Assembly (NCBI RefSeq): GCF_001552615.1
Contig: NZ_BCRN01000001.1
Coordinates: 62,001-126,000, forward strand
Direction of reading: 5' to 3'
From: Millisia brevis NBRC 105863
GTDB taxonomy: Bacteria; Actinomycetota; Actinomycetes; Mycobacteriales; Mycobacteriaceae
Length of the DNA stretch: 64,000 nt
A program made the translations under genes and the position numbers. This document shows positions 1 through 8,177 of this stretch, one piece after another (positions within the stretch are counted from its first letter, which is position 1; every line of letters starts with the position of its first letter). The notes beneath the pieces are model-generated. The model was given only the letters and a program-made list of their open reading frames with translations. It did not search any database and was not told the DNA's origin.

Positions 1-128
1 CAGTGTGCTACCGTGGCGTTTGTATCACCAGCACAGCGTATTGGTCTGCTGACATCCCCTCGTCGGGAGCGGGCTGCGCTGCCGGGGCGACACCGTCGCA
101 CCCGACATCACCTGCGAGAAGGACCCTC

Positions 129-1673
129 ATGAGACTCCGATTGTCACGATCGGCCCCCGGGGCGGCCCTGCTGCTGGCGGCCGGCCTCGTCGCCGGGTGC
201 GCCCAGGCTCCCGATCCGACCGCACCCACTCTCTCGTCCAGGACCACCGAATCGGCCGCAGCGGCTGCCGATCCGGATGAATTGCTTTGGGCGGCATGCC
301 CCGAGGGCATCGAACCGGCCGATGCCGCACCCTCCGGGCTGCAGTGCGCCGACGTGACGGTGCCGCTGGACTATGCCGATCCCGACGGCACGCAGATCGA
401 CGTGATGATCTCGCGACTGCCGGCGACCGACCCCGCGCAGCGGCGCGGCGTGCTGCTGCTCAACCCGGGCGGGCCGGGCGGTTCGGGCTTGGACCAGCCG
501 CTCTTCCTCGCCGGACGCGATATTTCGCCGGAGGTGCTCGCCGCCTACGACCTGATCGGCATCGACACCCGCGGCGTCGGACAGTCGGCGCCGATCAGCT
601 GCGGCTTCACCAACGGCGATGCCTACAACGGGAATATCCCCCCGTACGCGGTCGACGGGGCCGCGGTGGCCGAGCGGGCGCCGATCGTGGAGGAGATCGC
701 GCAGCGCTGCGCGGCAAACGACACCGACGGGGTGCTGCCCCACATCACGACCGCGAACATCGCCCGCGACCTCGACCGCATCCGCGCCGCCCTCGGCGAG
801 GACACCGCAAGCTTCCTCGGCTACTCCTACGGAACCGCCCTGGGCGCCGCGTATACCTCGATGTTCCCCGATAACACCGACCGCGTGGTGCTGGACAGCA
901 ATATCGGCGATACCCACCTCGATCAGGCCGGCCTGCGCCGCTACGCGCTGGGCATGGAGGAGACCTTCCCCGACTTCGCACGGTGGGCCGCCGACCGCAA
1001 CGATCAGTACCAGCTGGGGCAGACCCCGGAGGAGGTGCGCGCCACCTACGTCGAGCTGGCCAACCGCTTCGATCGGGACCCACTCGGCCCGCTGGACGGC
1101 GCGACGTTCCGACTGAGCACCTTCGCGTCGCAGTACCACGTCAACCTCTACCCGGACCTCGCCGATGCGTGGCAGGACGCGCGCAGCCCGAACCCCGACC
1201 TCGCCGTGCCGGGTCCCGCTCCGGATCCGGCGGCGTTGCGCCCCTTCGACAACGCGTGGTCGGCGTTCCTGACGGTGACCTGCAACGACGTCGAGTGGCC
1301 CACGGATGTCGCCACCTACCAGCAGACGGTCGAGCAGGACCGCGAGCAGTTCCCGCTCTACGGTGCGGCGTCCGCCAATATCCTGCCGTGCGCCTACTGG
1401 CCGATCGAGCGCACCGCGGGCCCGGTGCCGATCAACCGGGACGGGCCGACCAATGTGTTGGTCGTCCAGAACCAGCGCGACCCGGTGACCCCGCTGCGCG
1501 GCGGCGAGCTGCTCAACGACGCGTTCGGTGACCGCGCCCGGCTGCTCGAGGTCGACGGCAGCGGACACGGCGTCTACGCCATCGGCACCAATCCCTGTGC
1601 GCAGGAACTGGTCACCCGATTCCTGGTCGACGGCACGATGCCCGAACAGGACGTCGTCTGCGAAGCGGTCTGA
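129..1673 (+). CDS. TAP-family alpha/beta-hydrolase lipoprotein (tripeptidyl-aminopeptidase-like)
   Basis: This is a secreted, lipid-anchored serine hydrolase of 514 aa. The ATG at 129 gives a short Arg-rich N-terminus, a hydrophobic stretch and the lipobox LVAGC with Cys24 as the lipidated residue; an in-frame GTG at 3 would only add residues ahead of the signal. The oxyanion region NPGGPGGSG lies near residue 115 and the nucleophile elbow GYSYG has Ser233. The C-terminal TAP-like domain supplies Asp451 (QRDPVTP) and His480 (SGHGVY), so the triad is complete. Length and order match the SCO/Rv2672-type proteases of actinobacteria (family knowledge). The gene converges with the MFS gene 26 bp downstream. 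Substrate specificity, peptide or ester, cannot be read from the sequence. Confidence 0.9.
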   Translation: MRLRLSRSAPGAALLLAAGLVAGCAQAPDPTAPTLSSRTTESAAAAADPDELLWAACPEGIEPADAAPSGLQCADVTVPLDYADPDGTQIDVMISRLPATDPAQRRGVLLLNPGGPGGSGLDQPLFLAGRDISPEVLAAYDLIGIDTRGVGQSAPISCGFTNGDAYNGNIPPYAVDGAAVAERAPIVEEIAQRCAANDTDGVLPHITTANIARDLDRIRAALGEDTASFLGYSYGTALGAAYTSMFPDNTDRVVLDSNIGDTHLDQAGLRRYALGMEETFPDFARWAADRNDQYQLGQTPEEVRATYVELANRFDRDPLGPLDGATFRLSTFASQYHVNLYPDLADAWQDARSPNPDLAVPGPAPDPAALRPFDNAWSAFLTVTCNDVEWPTDVATYQQTVEQDREQFPLYGAASANILPCAYWPIERTAGPVPINRDGPTNVLVVQNQRDPVTPLRGGELLNDAFGDRARLLEVDGSGHGVYAIGTNPCAQELVTRFLVDGTMPEQDVVCEAV

Positions 1674-1698
1674 CCGGGCGGCAGGCCCTGCGTTGGTG

Positions 1699-3129
1699 TC
1701 ACCGCCCCAGGCCCGCGATCCCGGCGATGGTCAGACACAGCAGGGCCTGCGCGCCGACGACCACACCGAACCCCGTTCCCATCGATCCGGAATGGGCTGT
1801 CACCGTGGTGAACACGTAGCCGAGGACCGCCACCCCCAGGGCCAGGGCGACCTGCTGGGTCGTCGACATCACGCCGCTGCCGAATCCCGCCTGCGACGGC
1901 GGCACCTCGGACAGGGTGAGGGAGAACAGCGTCGGCGCCACCAGTCCCTGGGCGAAGCCGGCGAGGGTCAGCAGCACCCCAAGGGTGACGAGGCTCGGCT
2001 CCGGCCACCCGTGAAAGACCTCGAATGCGCTCGCCGCCAGGGTGATCGCCATCGCTCCGGATCCGAGGGCGATCAGCGGCCGGCGTTCGAACCGGGCCAC
2101 CAGGCGCGGGGTGAGCAGCGAGGCGGTCAGGAACGCGACCATCATCGGGGCGAGCAGCAGCCCGGCGCGCATCGCGCTCAGCCCGAGCCCGCGCTGCGTC
2201 ATGACGGCGAAGGTGAACATGAAGCCGCCGAAGCCGGCGAAGAACAGCAGGCTCAGCAGCAGGCCCTGCGACATCGAGCGGACCGCGATCAGCGTCGGCG
2301 GCACCAGCGGCACCCGTCCGGCGGCCTCGACGCGACGTTCGTGCAGCACACAGGCCAGCAGCCATATCGGCGCGGTCGCGAGGATCAGCCATGCCCACCA
2401 CGACCCGGCGCCCTCGGTCAGGGGGATCAGCAGCGCCAGCAGGCCCAGGCCGAGCAGCACGGTGCCCGCGACGTCGTGGCGGGCGGGGTTCGGCGAGCGG
2501 GTCTCCGGGATCAGCCGGCGTCCGAGGATCAGGCCGACCACGACAACCGGAATGTTGACCAGGAAGATCGACCGCCACTCGGAGCCCGCGATATTCGCCG
2601 AGACCAGCCATCCGCCGCCGACCTGTCCGACGATGGCGCCCAGACCGGCGGTGGCCCCGAACCAGGAGATGGCCCGCAGCCGCGGGGCACCGGTCAATGT
2701 CGCCTGGATCGTCGCCAAGACCTGCGGGGTGACCATCGCGGCGGCGGCTCCTTGTACGACGCGAGCCGCGACCAGCAGTCCCGCGGTCGGCGCGAGCCCG
2801 CAGAGCAGGGAGGCGATGCCGAACGCGGCCATGCCGATCAGGAAGACCCTGCGGCGTCCGATGGCGTCGCCGAGTCGGCCGCCCGCCACCAGCAGCAGGG
2901 CGTAGGTGATGCCATAGCCGGCGATCACCAGTTCGAGGGTGGAAGCGGATGCGCGCAGGGAGGATTGGATGTCGGCGAGGGCGACGTTGACGATGAAGAA
3001 GTCGGTCATCGACAGGAAAGCACCCATCAGCAGCAACAGGAGCGCGGGCGTGGCCAATGCGACCGGATGTCCGGATTCGCTTGTCTCGGATGGTGGGCCG
3101 ACGGCCGAACGATCTGAGGTTGAGGTCAT
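1699..3129 (-). CDS. MFS transporter, DHA2 (EmrB/QacA)-like drug efflux permease
   Basis: This is a polytopic inner-membrane antiporter of about 476 aa. The ATG at 3129 (MTSTSDRSAV) is preferred to upstream starts because the first membrane helix (ALLLLLMGAFLSMTDFF) follows about 30 residues later and the upstream extension is Pro-rich and runs towards the divergent regulator. Motif A (AGGRLGDAIGRRRVF) lies between helices 2 and 3, and the protein has the many hydrophobic helices expected for a 14-TMS DHA2 exporter. It is divergent from the XRE/MmyB-type regulator at 3231, the common arrangement for a regulator controlling an exporter (inference). The substrate is unknown. Confidence 0.88.
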   Translation of the reverse strand: MTSTSDRSAVGPPSETSESGHPVALATPALLLLLMGAFLSMTDFFIVNVALADIQSSLRASASTLELVIAGYGITYALLLVAGGRLGDAIGRRRVFLIGMAAFGIASLLCGLAPTAGLLVAARVVQGAAAAMVTPQVLATIQATLTGAPRLRAISWFGATAGLGAIVGQVGGGWLVSANIAGSEWRSIFLVNIPVVVVGLILGRRLIPETRSPNPARHDVAGTVLLGLGLLALLIPLTEGAGSWWAWLILATAPIWLLACVLHERRVEAAGRVPLVPPTLIAVRSMSQGLLLSLLFFAGFGGFMFTFAVMTQRGLGLSAMRAGLLLAPMMVAFLTASLLTPRLVARFERRPLIALGSGAMAITLAASAFEVFHGWPEPSLVTLGVLLTLAGFAQGLVAPTLFSLTLSEVPPSQAGFGSGVMSTTQQVALALGVAVLGYVFTTVTAHSGSMGTGFGVVVGAQALLCLTIAGIAGLGR

Positions 3130-3230
3130 GCGGTCAGCGTGCGCGGGCCCGCACCCCGGTACCAGGAGTGCAGATATCCGGGTATCACCACCACCTGGAT
3201 CCGACGCCGGCGGCGGAGCAGAATCGTCGT

Positions 3231-4109
3231 ATGACGGCAGATGACCCGGACGCTTCGGCGGGGGCTCGGGCGGCGGGTGAGCTCCGGCGCCGGGAACTCG
3301 CGTCATTTCTCCGGTCCCGCCGCGAGCGTATCTCCCCCGCGGAGGTGGGCCTGCCGCAGGCCGGCCGCCGCCGTACCCCGGGATTGCGCCGCGAGGAGGT
3401 CGCGCAGCTCGCCGGAGTGGGCGTCACCTGGTACACCTGGCTCGAGCAGGGCCGCGCCATCCGGGTATCGGTGCAGGTCCTCGACGCGGTGGCCCGCACC
3501 CTGCACCTCGATCCGAGTGAACGCGAGCACCTGTACACCCTCACCGACGCCGGCCAACCCGAGCAGCGGCACCTGTGCGCGGCGGTCCCCGACCGGGTGC
3601 GCGCGGTGGTCTCCGCCCTGCCGTATCCGGCGAACATCGCCAATCCCCGCCGGGACATCCTGTTCTCCAACGACCTCTCCGCCCGGATCTGGGGGCCCTA
3701 CGACGAGGAGGACCCCGACGGGCGCAATGTCCTCGTCCAGATCTTCGTCACCAAGAGGTGGCGTTCGGTGTCGATCGACTGGAAGGACTCCGCCACCACC
3801 CAGGTGTCCGAATTCCGCTCGGCGATGGCGACGCATATGGCCGAACCGGCCTGGACGCGGCTGTTGGATCGGTTGTTGACCGAATCGCCGGAGTTCGCCG
3901 AGATCTGGGCACGGCACGAGGTCGGCAGCGGGCAATCCCGAACCAAACTCGTCCGCAGTCGGGACGTCGGATTGTTGAAGTTGGACTACACGCATTTCTG
4001 GCTCGGGCCGACCAGCGATTTGCGGATGACGACGTACACCCCGGCCGACTCGACCACCGAGAGCCGGTTGGCGACGCTTCGCGAGGTCATCGCCGCCCGA
4101 GCGGCCTGA
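3231..4109 (+). CDS. XRE-family transcriptional regulator with MmyB-like ligand-binding domain
   Basis: This cytoplasmic DNA-binding protein has 292 aa. An N-terminal helix-turn-helix (residues about 18-80, with LRREEVAQLAGVGVTWYTWLEQGR) is followed by an MmyB-like PAS-type domain (WGPYDEED near residue 155 and a conserved C-terminal HFWLGPTSD region). In this family the C-terminal domain is thought to bind a fatty-acid-like ligand. The ATG at 3231 is used; the longer frame upstream would overlap the divergent MFS gene. It probably regulates the MFS exporter across the 101-bp divergent promoter region, where a short inverted repeat GATA-N6-TATC (3171-3185) is a weak operator candidate. Confidence 0.88.
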   Translation: MTADDPDASAGARAAGELRRRELASFLRSRRERISPAEVGLPQAGRRRTPGLRREEVAQLAGVGVTWYTWLEQGRAIRVSVQVLDAVARTLHLDPSEREHLYTLTDAGQPEQRHLCAAVPDRVRAVVSALPYPANIANPRRDILFSNDLSARIWGPYDEEDPDGRNVLVQIFVTKRWRSVSIDWKDSATTQVSEFRSAMATHMAEPAWTRLLDRLLTESPEFAEIWARHEVGSGQSRTKLVRSRDVGLLKLDYTHFWLGPTSDLRMTTYTPADSTTESRLATLREVIAARAA

Positions 4110-4140
4110 TCACCCGGTACCCGGGCCGGCTGGTCGCCCG

Positions 4141-4797
4141 CTACCGGGCGGCCACTCCGATCAACTGGGCGGTCAACGCGGCGGTCAGCAGCGTTTCGAA
4201 ACTGTCGGCCGGGTCGCCGAGACCCAACCGGTCGCAAGCCTGCCGGACGACGGCGGTCGGGGTGCAGAACGGCCACAGCCCCGCCACCAGTACCAAGGCG
4301 GACATCGCGGCGAACTCCGCCTGCTCGGCGGTCAGTCCGAGCGCCGCCTCGAACAAGCGGGCCAGGGCGCGATGATGCTCGACGGCGCGCGCCTTGAAGT
4401 CGACGGCCACCTCCAGCGGCACATTGCGTTCGAGCACCGAGTTCAGCGCGGCGGACAGCTCGCACAGCTCCGGCCGTTTCGCCAGGTTCGAGGCGATCGA
4501 CGCGGCGACCGGGCCCGGACCGACCCCCGCCGGGAGCACCCGTTCGAGCTCCTCGAGCCATTCGCCCCAGAGGCTGTCGAGCAGATCGAGAAAGATCGCC
4601 TCGCGAGAAGGGAAGTAGTGCAACACATTTGTCTTCGACAGTCCGGACCGTTCGGCGATCCGCCGGATGCTGATGCCGTCGAGGCGCGACGTCGCGATCT
4701 CGGCGCGGGCAGCCTCCAGCACCGCCAGCCGACGTTGGCGAATCTGCTCCGGCCGTCGGGCCCGCTGAAAACTCGCGCCGACATTCACGTTTGACAA
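4141..4797 (-). CDS. TetR/AcrR-family transcriptional regulator
   Basis: This is a repressor-type regulator of 218 aa. The N-terminal HTH shows GISIRRIAERSGLSKTNVLHYF at residues about 40-62, followed by an all-helical ligand-binding domain. It is divergent from the SDR gene with 60 bp between the starts, and a 23-bp imperfect palindrome (4821-4843) lies in that gap. That supports autoregulation and control of the SDR (inference). It converges with the XRE gene; a small GCCCG/CGGGC hairpin spans its stop codon. The ligand is unknown. Confidence 0.88.
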   Translation of the reverse strand: MSNVNVGASFQRARRPEQIRQRRLAVLEAARAEIATSRLDGISIRRIAERSGLSKTNVLHYFPSREAIFLDLLDSLWGEWLEELERVLPAGVGPGPVAASIASNLAKRPELCELSAALNSVLERNVPLEVAVDFKARAVEHHRALARLFEAALGLTAEQAEFAAMSALVLVAGLWPFCTPTAVVRQACDRLGLGDPADSFETLLTAALTAQLIGVAAR

Positions 4798-4820
4798 GAT
4801 AGCAGACCGCAGTACCGTTA

Positions 4821-4843
4821 TTAGCGGGACAGCGGTCCACTAA
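4821..4843. promoter_or_regulatory. Candidate TetR operator
   Basis: An imperfect 23-bp palindrome starts TTAGCGG and ends CCACTAA (pattern TTAGnGG...CCnCTAA). It lies between the divergent tetR (start 4797) and SDR (start 4858) and ends just upstream of the SDR Shine-Dalgarno GGAGG. Size, symmetry and position suit a TetR dimer. Binding itself is inferred. Confidence 0.55.
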
Positions 4844-4857
4844 CTGGAGGAGAAACC

Positions 4858-5823
4858 ATGCCCGGCCTCACTCTCGACGTACCCGACCTCACCGGACGCC
4901 TCGCGGTCGTCACCGGCGCGAACAGCGGCCTGGGATTGGAGATGACGCGGCGGCTGGCCGGCGCCGGAGCCGAGGTGATCCTGGCGGTGCGCAACCAGCA
5001 GAAGGGCGAGGCCGCGATCGCCGACGTCACCACCTCGGTCCCCGACGCCACCCTGTCGCTGCGCCATCTCGACCTCGCCTCGCTGCGCAGCGTGCACGAC
5101 ACCGCGACCACACTCCTCGAGGAGGACCGGCCGATCGACATCCTGGTCAACAACGCCGGGGTGATGGCCCCGCCGACCCGACAGGCCACCGAGGATGGGT
5201 ACGAATTGCAGTTCGGCGCCAACTATCTCGGCCACTACGCCCTCACCGTCGACCTGCTGCCCTTGCTCCGGGCCAACGGCGGCGCCCGGGTGACCACCAT
5301 CAGCAGCCTTGCCGCCCATGCCGGCAGGCTCACCTGGGACGACCTGCAGAGCGCAGGCGGCTACAACCGGATGCGCGCCTACGGGCTCTCCAAGCTCGCG
5401 GACCTGGTGTTCGCTCGTGAACTCGCTCGACGCAGCGCCGCCGAGGGCTGGCGGATCATCAGCACCGCAGCACATCCCGGCGGCACGCGCACCAACCTGC
5501 TCGACGCCGGCCCGACCCTCGGCCGCGGCCGCCATCCCGTCATCGGCACGATCTTCGACCTCGGCAACCGGGCCCCCGGAATCCTTCAGGACGTTGCCGA
5601 CGGCGCCCTGCCCGGCCTGTACGCGGCCACCAGTCCCGACGTCGCGGCGGACGGCTACTACGGCCCGACCGGCCCCTTCGAGGTCGGCGGCGGCGGTGTG
5701 CGTCCGGCCCGGCTGCCACGCGCGGCCCGCAACGATGCCGACGGCCCGCGCCTCTGGGAGGTATCGGAAGGGTTGGTCGCCGCGGCCCGCCGGAACGCGA
5801 CAGCCACGGTGGCCGCCTCCTGA
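4858..5823 (+). CDS. SDR family oxidoreductase (retinol dehydrogenase/WW-type)
   Basis: This NAD(P)-dependent short-chain dehydrogenase has 321 aa. The Rossmann glycine motif TGANSGLG is at residues 18-25, the structural motif NNAGV near residue 98, and the catalytic Tyr/Lys in YGLSKLA near residues 177-181, with the preceding Ser in TISSLAAH. The C-terminal extension resembles the larger SDRs related to retinol dehydrogenases and protochlorophyllide reductases. The start is fixed by CTGGAGGAG about 8 bases upstream. It is probably controlled by the divergent TetR regulator. The substrate cannot be named from the sequence. Confidence 0.9.
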   Translation: MPGLTLDVPDLTGRLAVVTGANSGLGLEMTRRLAGAGAEVILAVRNQQKGEAAIADVTTSVPDATLSLRHLDLASLRSVHDTATTLLEEDRPIDILVNNAGVMAPPTRQATEDGYELQFGANYLGHYALTVDLLPLLRANGGARVTTISSLAAHAGRLTWDDLQSAGGYNRMRAYGLSKLADLVFARELARRSAAEGWRIISTAAHPGGTRTNLLDAGPTLGRGRHPVIGTIFDLGNRAPGILQDVADGALPGLYAATSPDVAADGYYGPTGPFEVGGGGVRPARLPRAARNDADGPRLWEVSEGLVAAARRNATATVAAS

Positions 5824-5831
5824 TCGATCGG

Positions 5832-6545
5832 TCAGGGCCGGTGGTCGCCGAGGTCGAGCAGTTCCTCGACAAACCCACCGATACCGCGTTCCCGGTCGAC
5901 GAGGTGGATCTCGAGAATCCAATGACATTGCCGCCCGGAGTGATCGAGCCGACGCATCGGCCGATCGCTACCGGGGGCGATATAGGAGCCGATCTCGTCG
6001 CCCGCGATCTTCTCGTGCGGGAACTCGCCGACGAGGTGTCCGGCGATCTGGCCGCCGAATTCCCAGCCCGCCTCCTGTGCGAGTTCGACGACGCGAGCGT
6101 AGAGCTGCGCCCCGGTGATATCGGGGTGTGCCTCGAAGTGTTCCCGGCCGGCGGCAAATACGGCCGGCAGCGCATCGCGGAGGCCGTGCTTGACCGGGTC
6201 GTCCCCCAACACGAAGGTGCGGCCGAAGTCGGCTTCCCATTGCTCGAAGATCGGACCGAAATCGCAGAAGACGATGTCGTCCTCCTCGATGAGTCGGTCC
6301 GGCGGATTCTCCCGATAGGGCTGCAGGGTATTGATGCCGCTGCGGACGATGCGCTTGTGCCAGAACTTGGTGGTGCCGAACATCTCGGCGGCGAGATCGC
6401 GAATCTCGTTGCTGAGCTGCTTTTCTCCGGCGCCGGGTCGCACCAGTCCGCGGTCGGTGATCGCGTCGAAGAGTTGAACCGCCTTGGTCTGCGCGTCGAT
6501 CAGCCGCACGGCTCGGATGTCTTCGTCCTCAACGGGGGCAACCAT
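5832..6545 (-). CDS. M24-family (Xaa-Pro aminopeptidase-like) metallopeptidase-fold protein
   Basis: This protein of 237 aa has the creatinase/aminopeptidase P fold. Metal-ligand candidates are Asp in the FCDFG and EADFGRTF segments, His in AGHLVGEFPHEK, and Glu in the C-terminal ILEIHLVDRE strand. It is short for a full M24 enzyme because the N-terminal creatinase domain is absent, giving a single-domain form. The ATG is the only in-frame start: a stop codon lies three codons upstream, and GGAGGG abuts the ATG directly, so translation may be leaderless or weak. It converges with the SDR gene across 8 bp. Activity is plausible but unproven. Confidence 0.8.
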   Translation of the reverse strand: MVAPVEDEDIRAVRLIDAQTKAVQLFDAITDRGLVRPGAGEKQLSNEIRDLAAEMFGTTKFWHKRIVRSGINTLQPYRENPPDRLIEEDDIVFCDFGPIFEQWEADFGRTFVLGDDPVKHGLRDALPAVFAAGREHFEAHPDITGAQLYARVVELAQEAGWEFGGQIAGHLVGEFPHEKIAGDEIGSYIAPGSDRPMRRLDHSGRQCHWILEIHLVDRERGIGGFVEELLDLGDHRP

Positions 6546-6616
6546 CCCTCCAATCTACCAATCGGCCGCACCCGCAACCGCGTGCGAAGTCGGCGCATCC
6601 GGCGGCACCTGCCCGC

Positions 6617-8065
6617 CTAGTGCCCGGTATGTACCGCGGATGCGGTGGCGCGCTGTCGGCGCGGCGGTGGCGACCACCGCGCGAGCTCGTCGCGCCAGGT
6701 CCCGTCGGCGGCGGTCCCCGCCCAGGCGATGTACCCGTCCGGACGCACCAGAACCGCCGGGCCCCGATCGTCGCGGCGCAGCACCCGGACCTCCGACGTC
6801 GGGCCCGGGTCGTCACCGGCGGGGACCACGAGCACGAAGTGCAGGTCGGACTGCCGGTCGAGCATCAGGCCGGCGGCGGTCGGGATCATCGCCGCCCGCC
6901 GGCCGACAACGCCGGGACCGGGGTAGCGCACGGTGATTCCGGACAGTCCCGCGGCGACCGCCCGGCGGACCGCGGGCACCCGCAACGCCGCCCCGACGGC
7001 GGCCCGAGCCGGCCCTCCGATCCGGTCCGGCAGGGTGAACAAGCGCAGCATGGCGCCGCTGCGTCGCAGGACGCTACGACCGACGGGGTGACGCTCGCGC
7101 TGATAGCTGTCCAGCACCTCGGTGGGAGCGCCCGCCAGCACGTGGTCGAGCTTCCAGGCCAGGTTGGCGGCATCCTGAATGCCGGTGTTCATGCCCTGGC
7201 CCCCGGCCGGTGAGTGGACGTGAGCGGCGTCCCCGGCGAACAGCACCCGCGCCTGTCGGTAGTCGCGCAATTGTCGCTCGTCGCTGCGGAATCGCCAGGC
7301 CTGCTCCACTGTTCGGATGGTGACCCCATCGGTGCGGGTGCGCTCGAGCAGCCGACGCAGTTCGTCGTCGGTGACCGGCTCGTCCTCGGCCGGCTGCCGA
7401 TGGCGATCCCACCCCATCGCTCGGTAGCGCCGGCCGTCCCCGTACGGGGCGAGGAAGGTGAACGCGTCCCCGCCGACCCCGATCGACAGGCCGTCCGGTG
7501 CCCCCTCGGCGACGACGTCGGCCAGGATCACCGACCGGATGACCGTGTGGCCGGGGAAGGGCAGCCCGAGCAGCGATCGAACGGTGCTGTGCGCGCCGTC
7601 GGCGGCCACCAGGTAGCGCGCCCCGAGCCGGGGGCCGGACTCGCCGCGGCGGCTCGTCTGCACCTGGACGCCGTCGCGGTCGAGTTCGATTCCGGTGACC
7701 TCGTGATCGCGCAATACGGTCGCGCCGCTCTGCCGCGCATACCGGTCCAGTTCGGTCTCGACCACATATTGCGGGACCACAAGAATGTAGGGAAACGGTG
7801 TGGGCAGACCGGACAGATCGACGCGGACGCCGCCCGGCACGTGCACGCGATCCTGCGGATGCCCCACCGCAACCACCGCGTCCGAGAGGTGACGCTGCCG
7901 CAGAACCTCCAGCGTGCGGGGCATGACGGCGAAGGCGCGGCTGCGCCGGTCGATGGTTGGTCTTCGCTCGACCACCGCGACCGATCGGCCCAGTGCGGCA
8001 AGATCTCCCGCCACGAGCAAACCCGCCGGACCTGCACCGATGACTACGATGTCGTATTCGTGCAT
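6617..8065 (-). CDS. FAD-dependent monooxygenase (class A; PheA/TfdB or rifampicin-monooxygenase type)
   Basis: This is a single-component flavoprotein hydroxylase of 482 aa. The N-terminal dinucleotide-binding motif VVIGAGPAGL is at residues 7-16, the DG motif (AADGAHSTVRSL) is mid-protein, and the second FAD-binding motif LFAGDAAHVHSPAGGQGMN is near residue 290. A thioredoxin-like C-terminal region follows, as in aromatic-ring and antibiotic hydroxylases. The ATG at 8065 is chosen because GGAGGA stands 8 bases upstream and earlier starts would run into the divergent gene. It shares a 112-bp promoter region with the UvrA-like gene. The pairing of a drug-hydroxylase-like enzyme with a drug-resistance-type ABC protein suggests xenobiotic or antibiotic handling (inference). 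Confidence 0.87.
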   Translation of the reverse strand: MHEYDIVVIGAGPAGLLVAGDLAALGRSVAVVERRPTIDRRSRAFAVMPRTLEVLRQRHLSDAVVAVGHPQDRVHVPGGVRVDLSGLPTPFPYILVVPQYVVETELDRYARQSGATVLRDHEVTGIELDRDGVQVQTSRRGESGPRLGARYLVAADGAHSTVRSLLGLPFPGHTVIRSVILADVVAEGAPDGLSIGVGGDAFTFLAPYGDGRRYRAMGWDRHRQPAEDEPVTDDELRRLLERTRTDGVTIRTVEQAWRFRSDERQLRDYRQARVLFAGDAAHVHSPAGGQGMNTGIQDAANLAWKLDHVLAGAPTEVLDSYQRERHPVGRSVLRRSGAMLRLFTLPDRIGGPARAAVGAALRVPAVRRAVAAGLSGITVRYPGPGVVGRRAAMIPTAAGLMLDRQSDLHFVLVVPAGDDPGPTSEVRVLRRDDRGPAVLVRPDGYIAWAGTAADGTWRDELARWSPPPRRQRATASAVHTGH

Positions 8066-8177
8066 TTTTCCTCCTCGCCTCTTTTCGGGCGTGACCGAGG
8101 ATCGGGATGCACCTCCCAGAGTCCTCTTCGAAGCCTGCGAAGTCACGGGTGTCACCGGTTTCTCGTAACCTGCTCGG

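Noticed and set aside
144-1568. 474-codon minus-strand frame opposite the TAP lipoprotein gene
   Set aside because: Shadow of a gene with a complete catalytic triad and lipobox.
1528-3117. 529-codon plus-strand frame opposite the MFS gene
   Set aside because: Antisense shadow rich in Gln, Arg and His with no membrane helices or motifs.
8066-8177. Possible rifamycin-associated element between the FAD monooxygenase and UvrA-like genes
   Set aside because: I looked for the inverted repeat reported for that element and found no convincing match.
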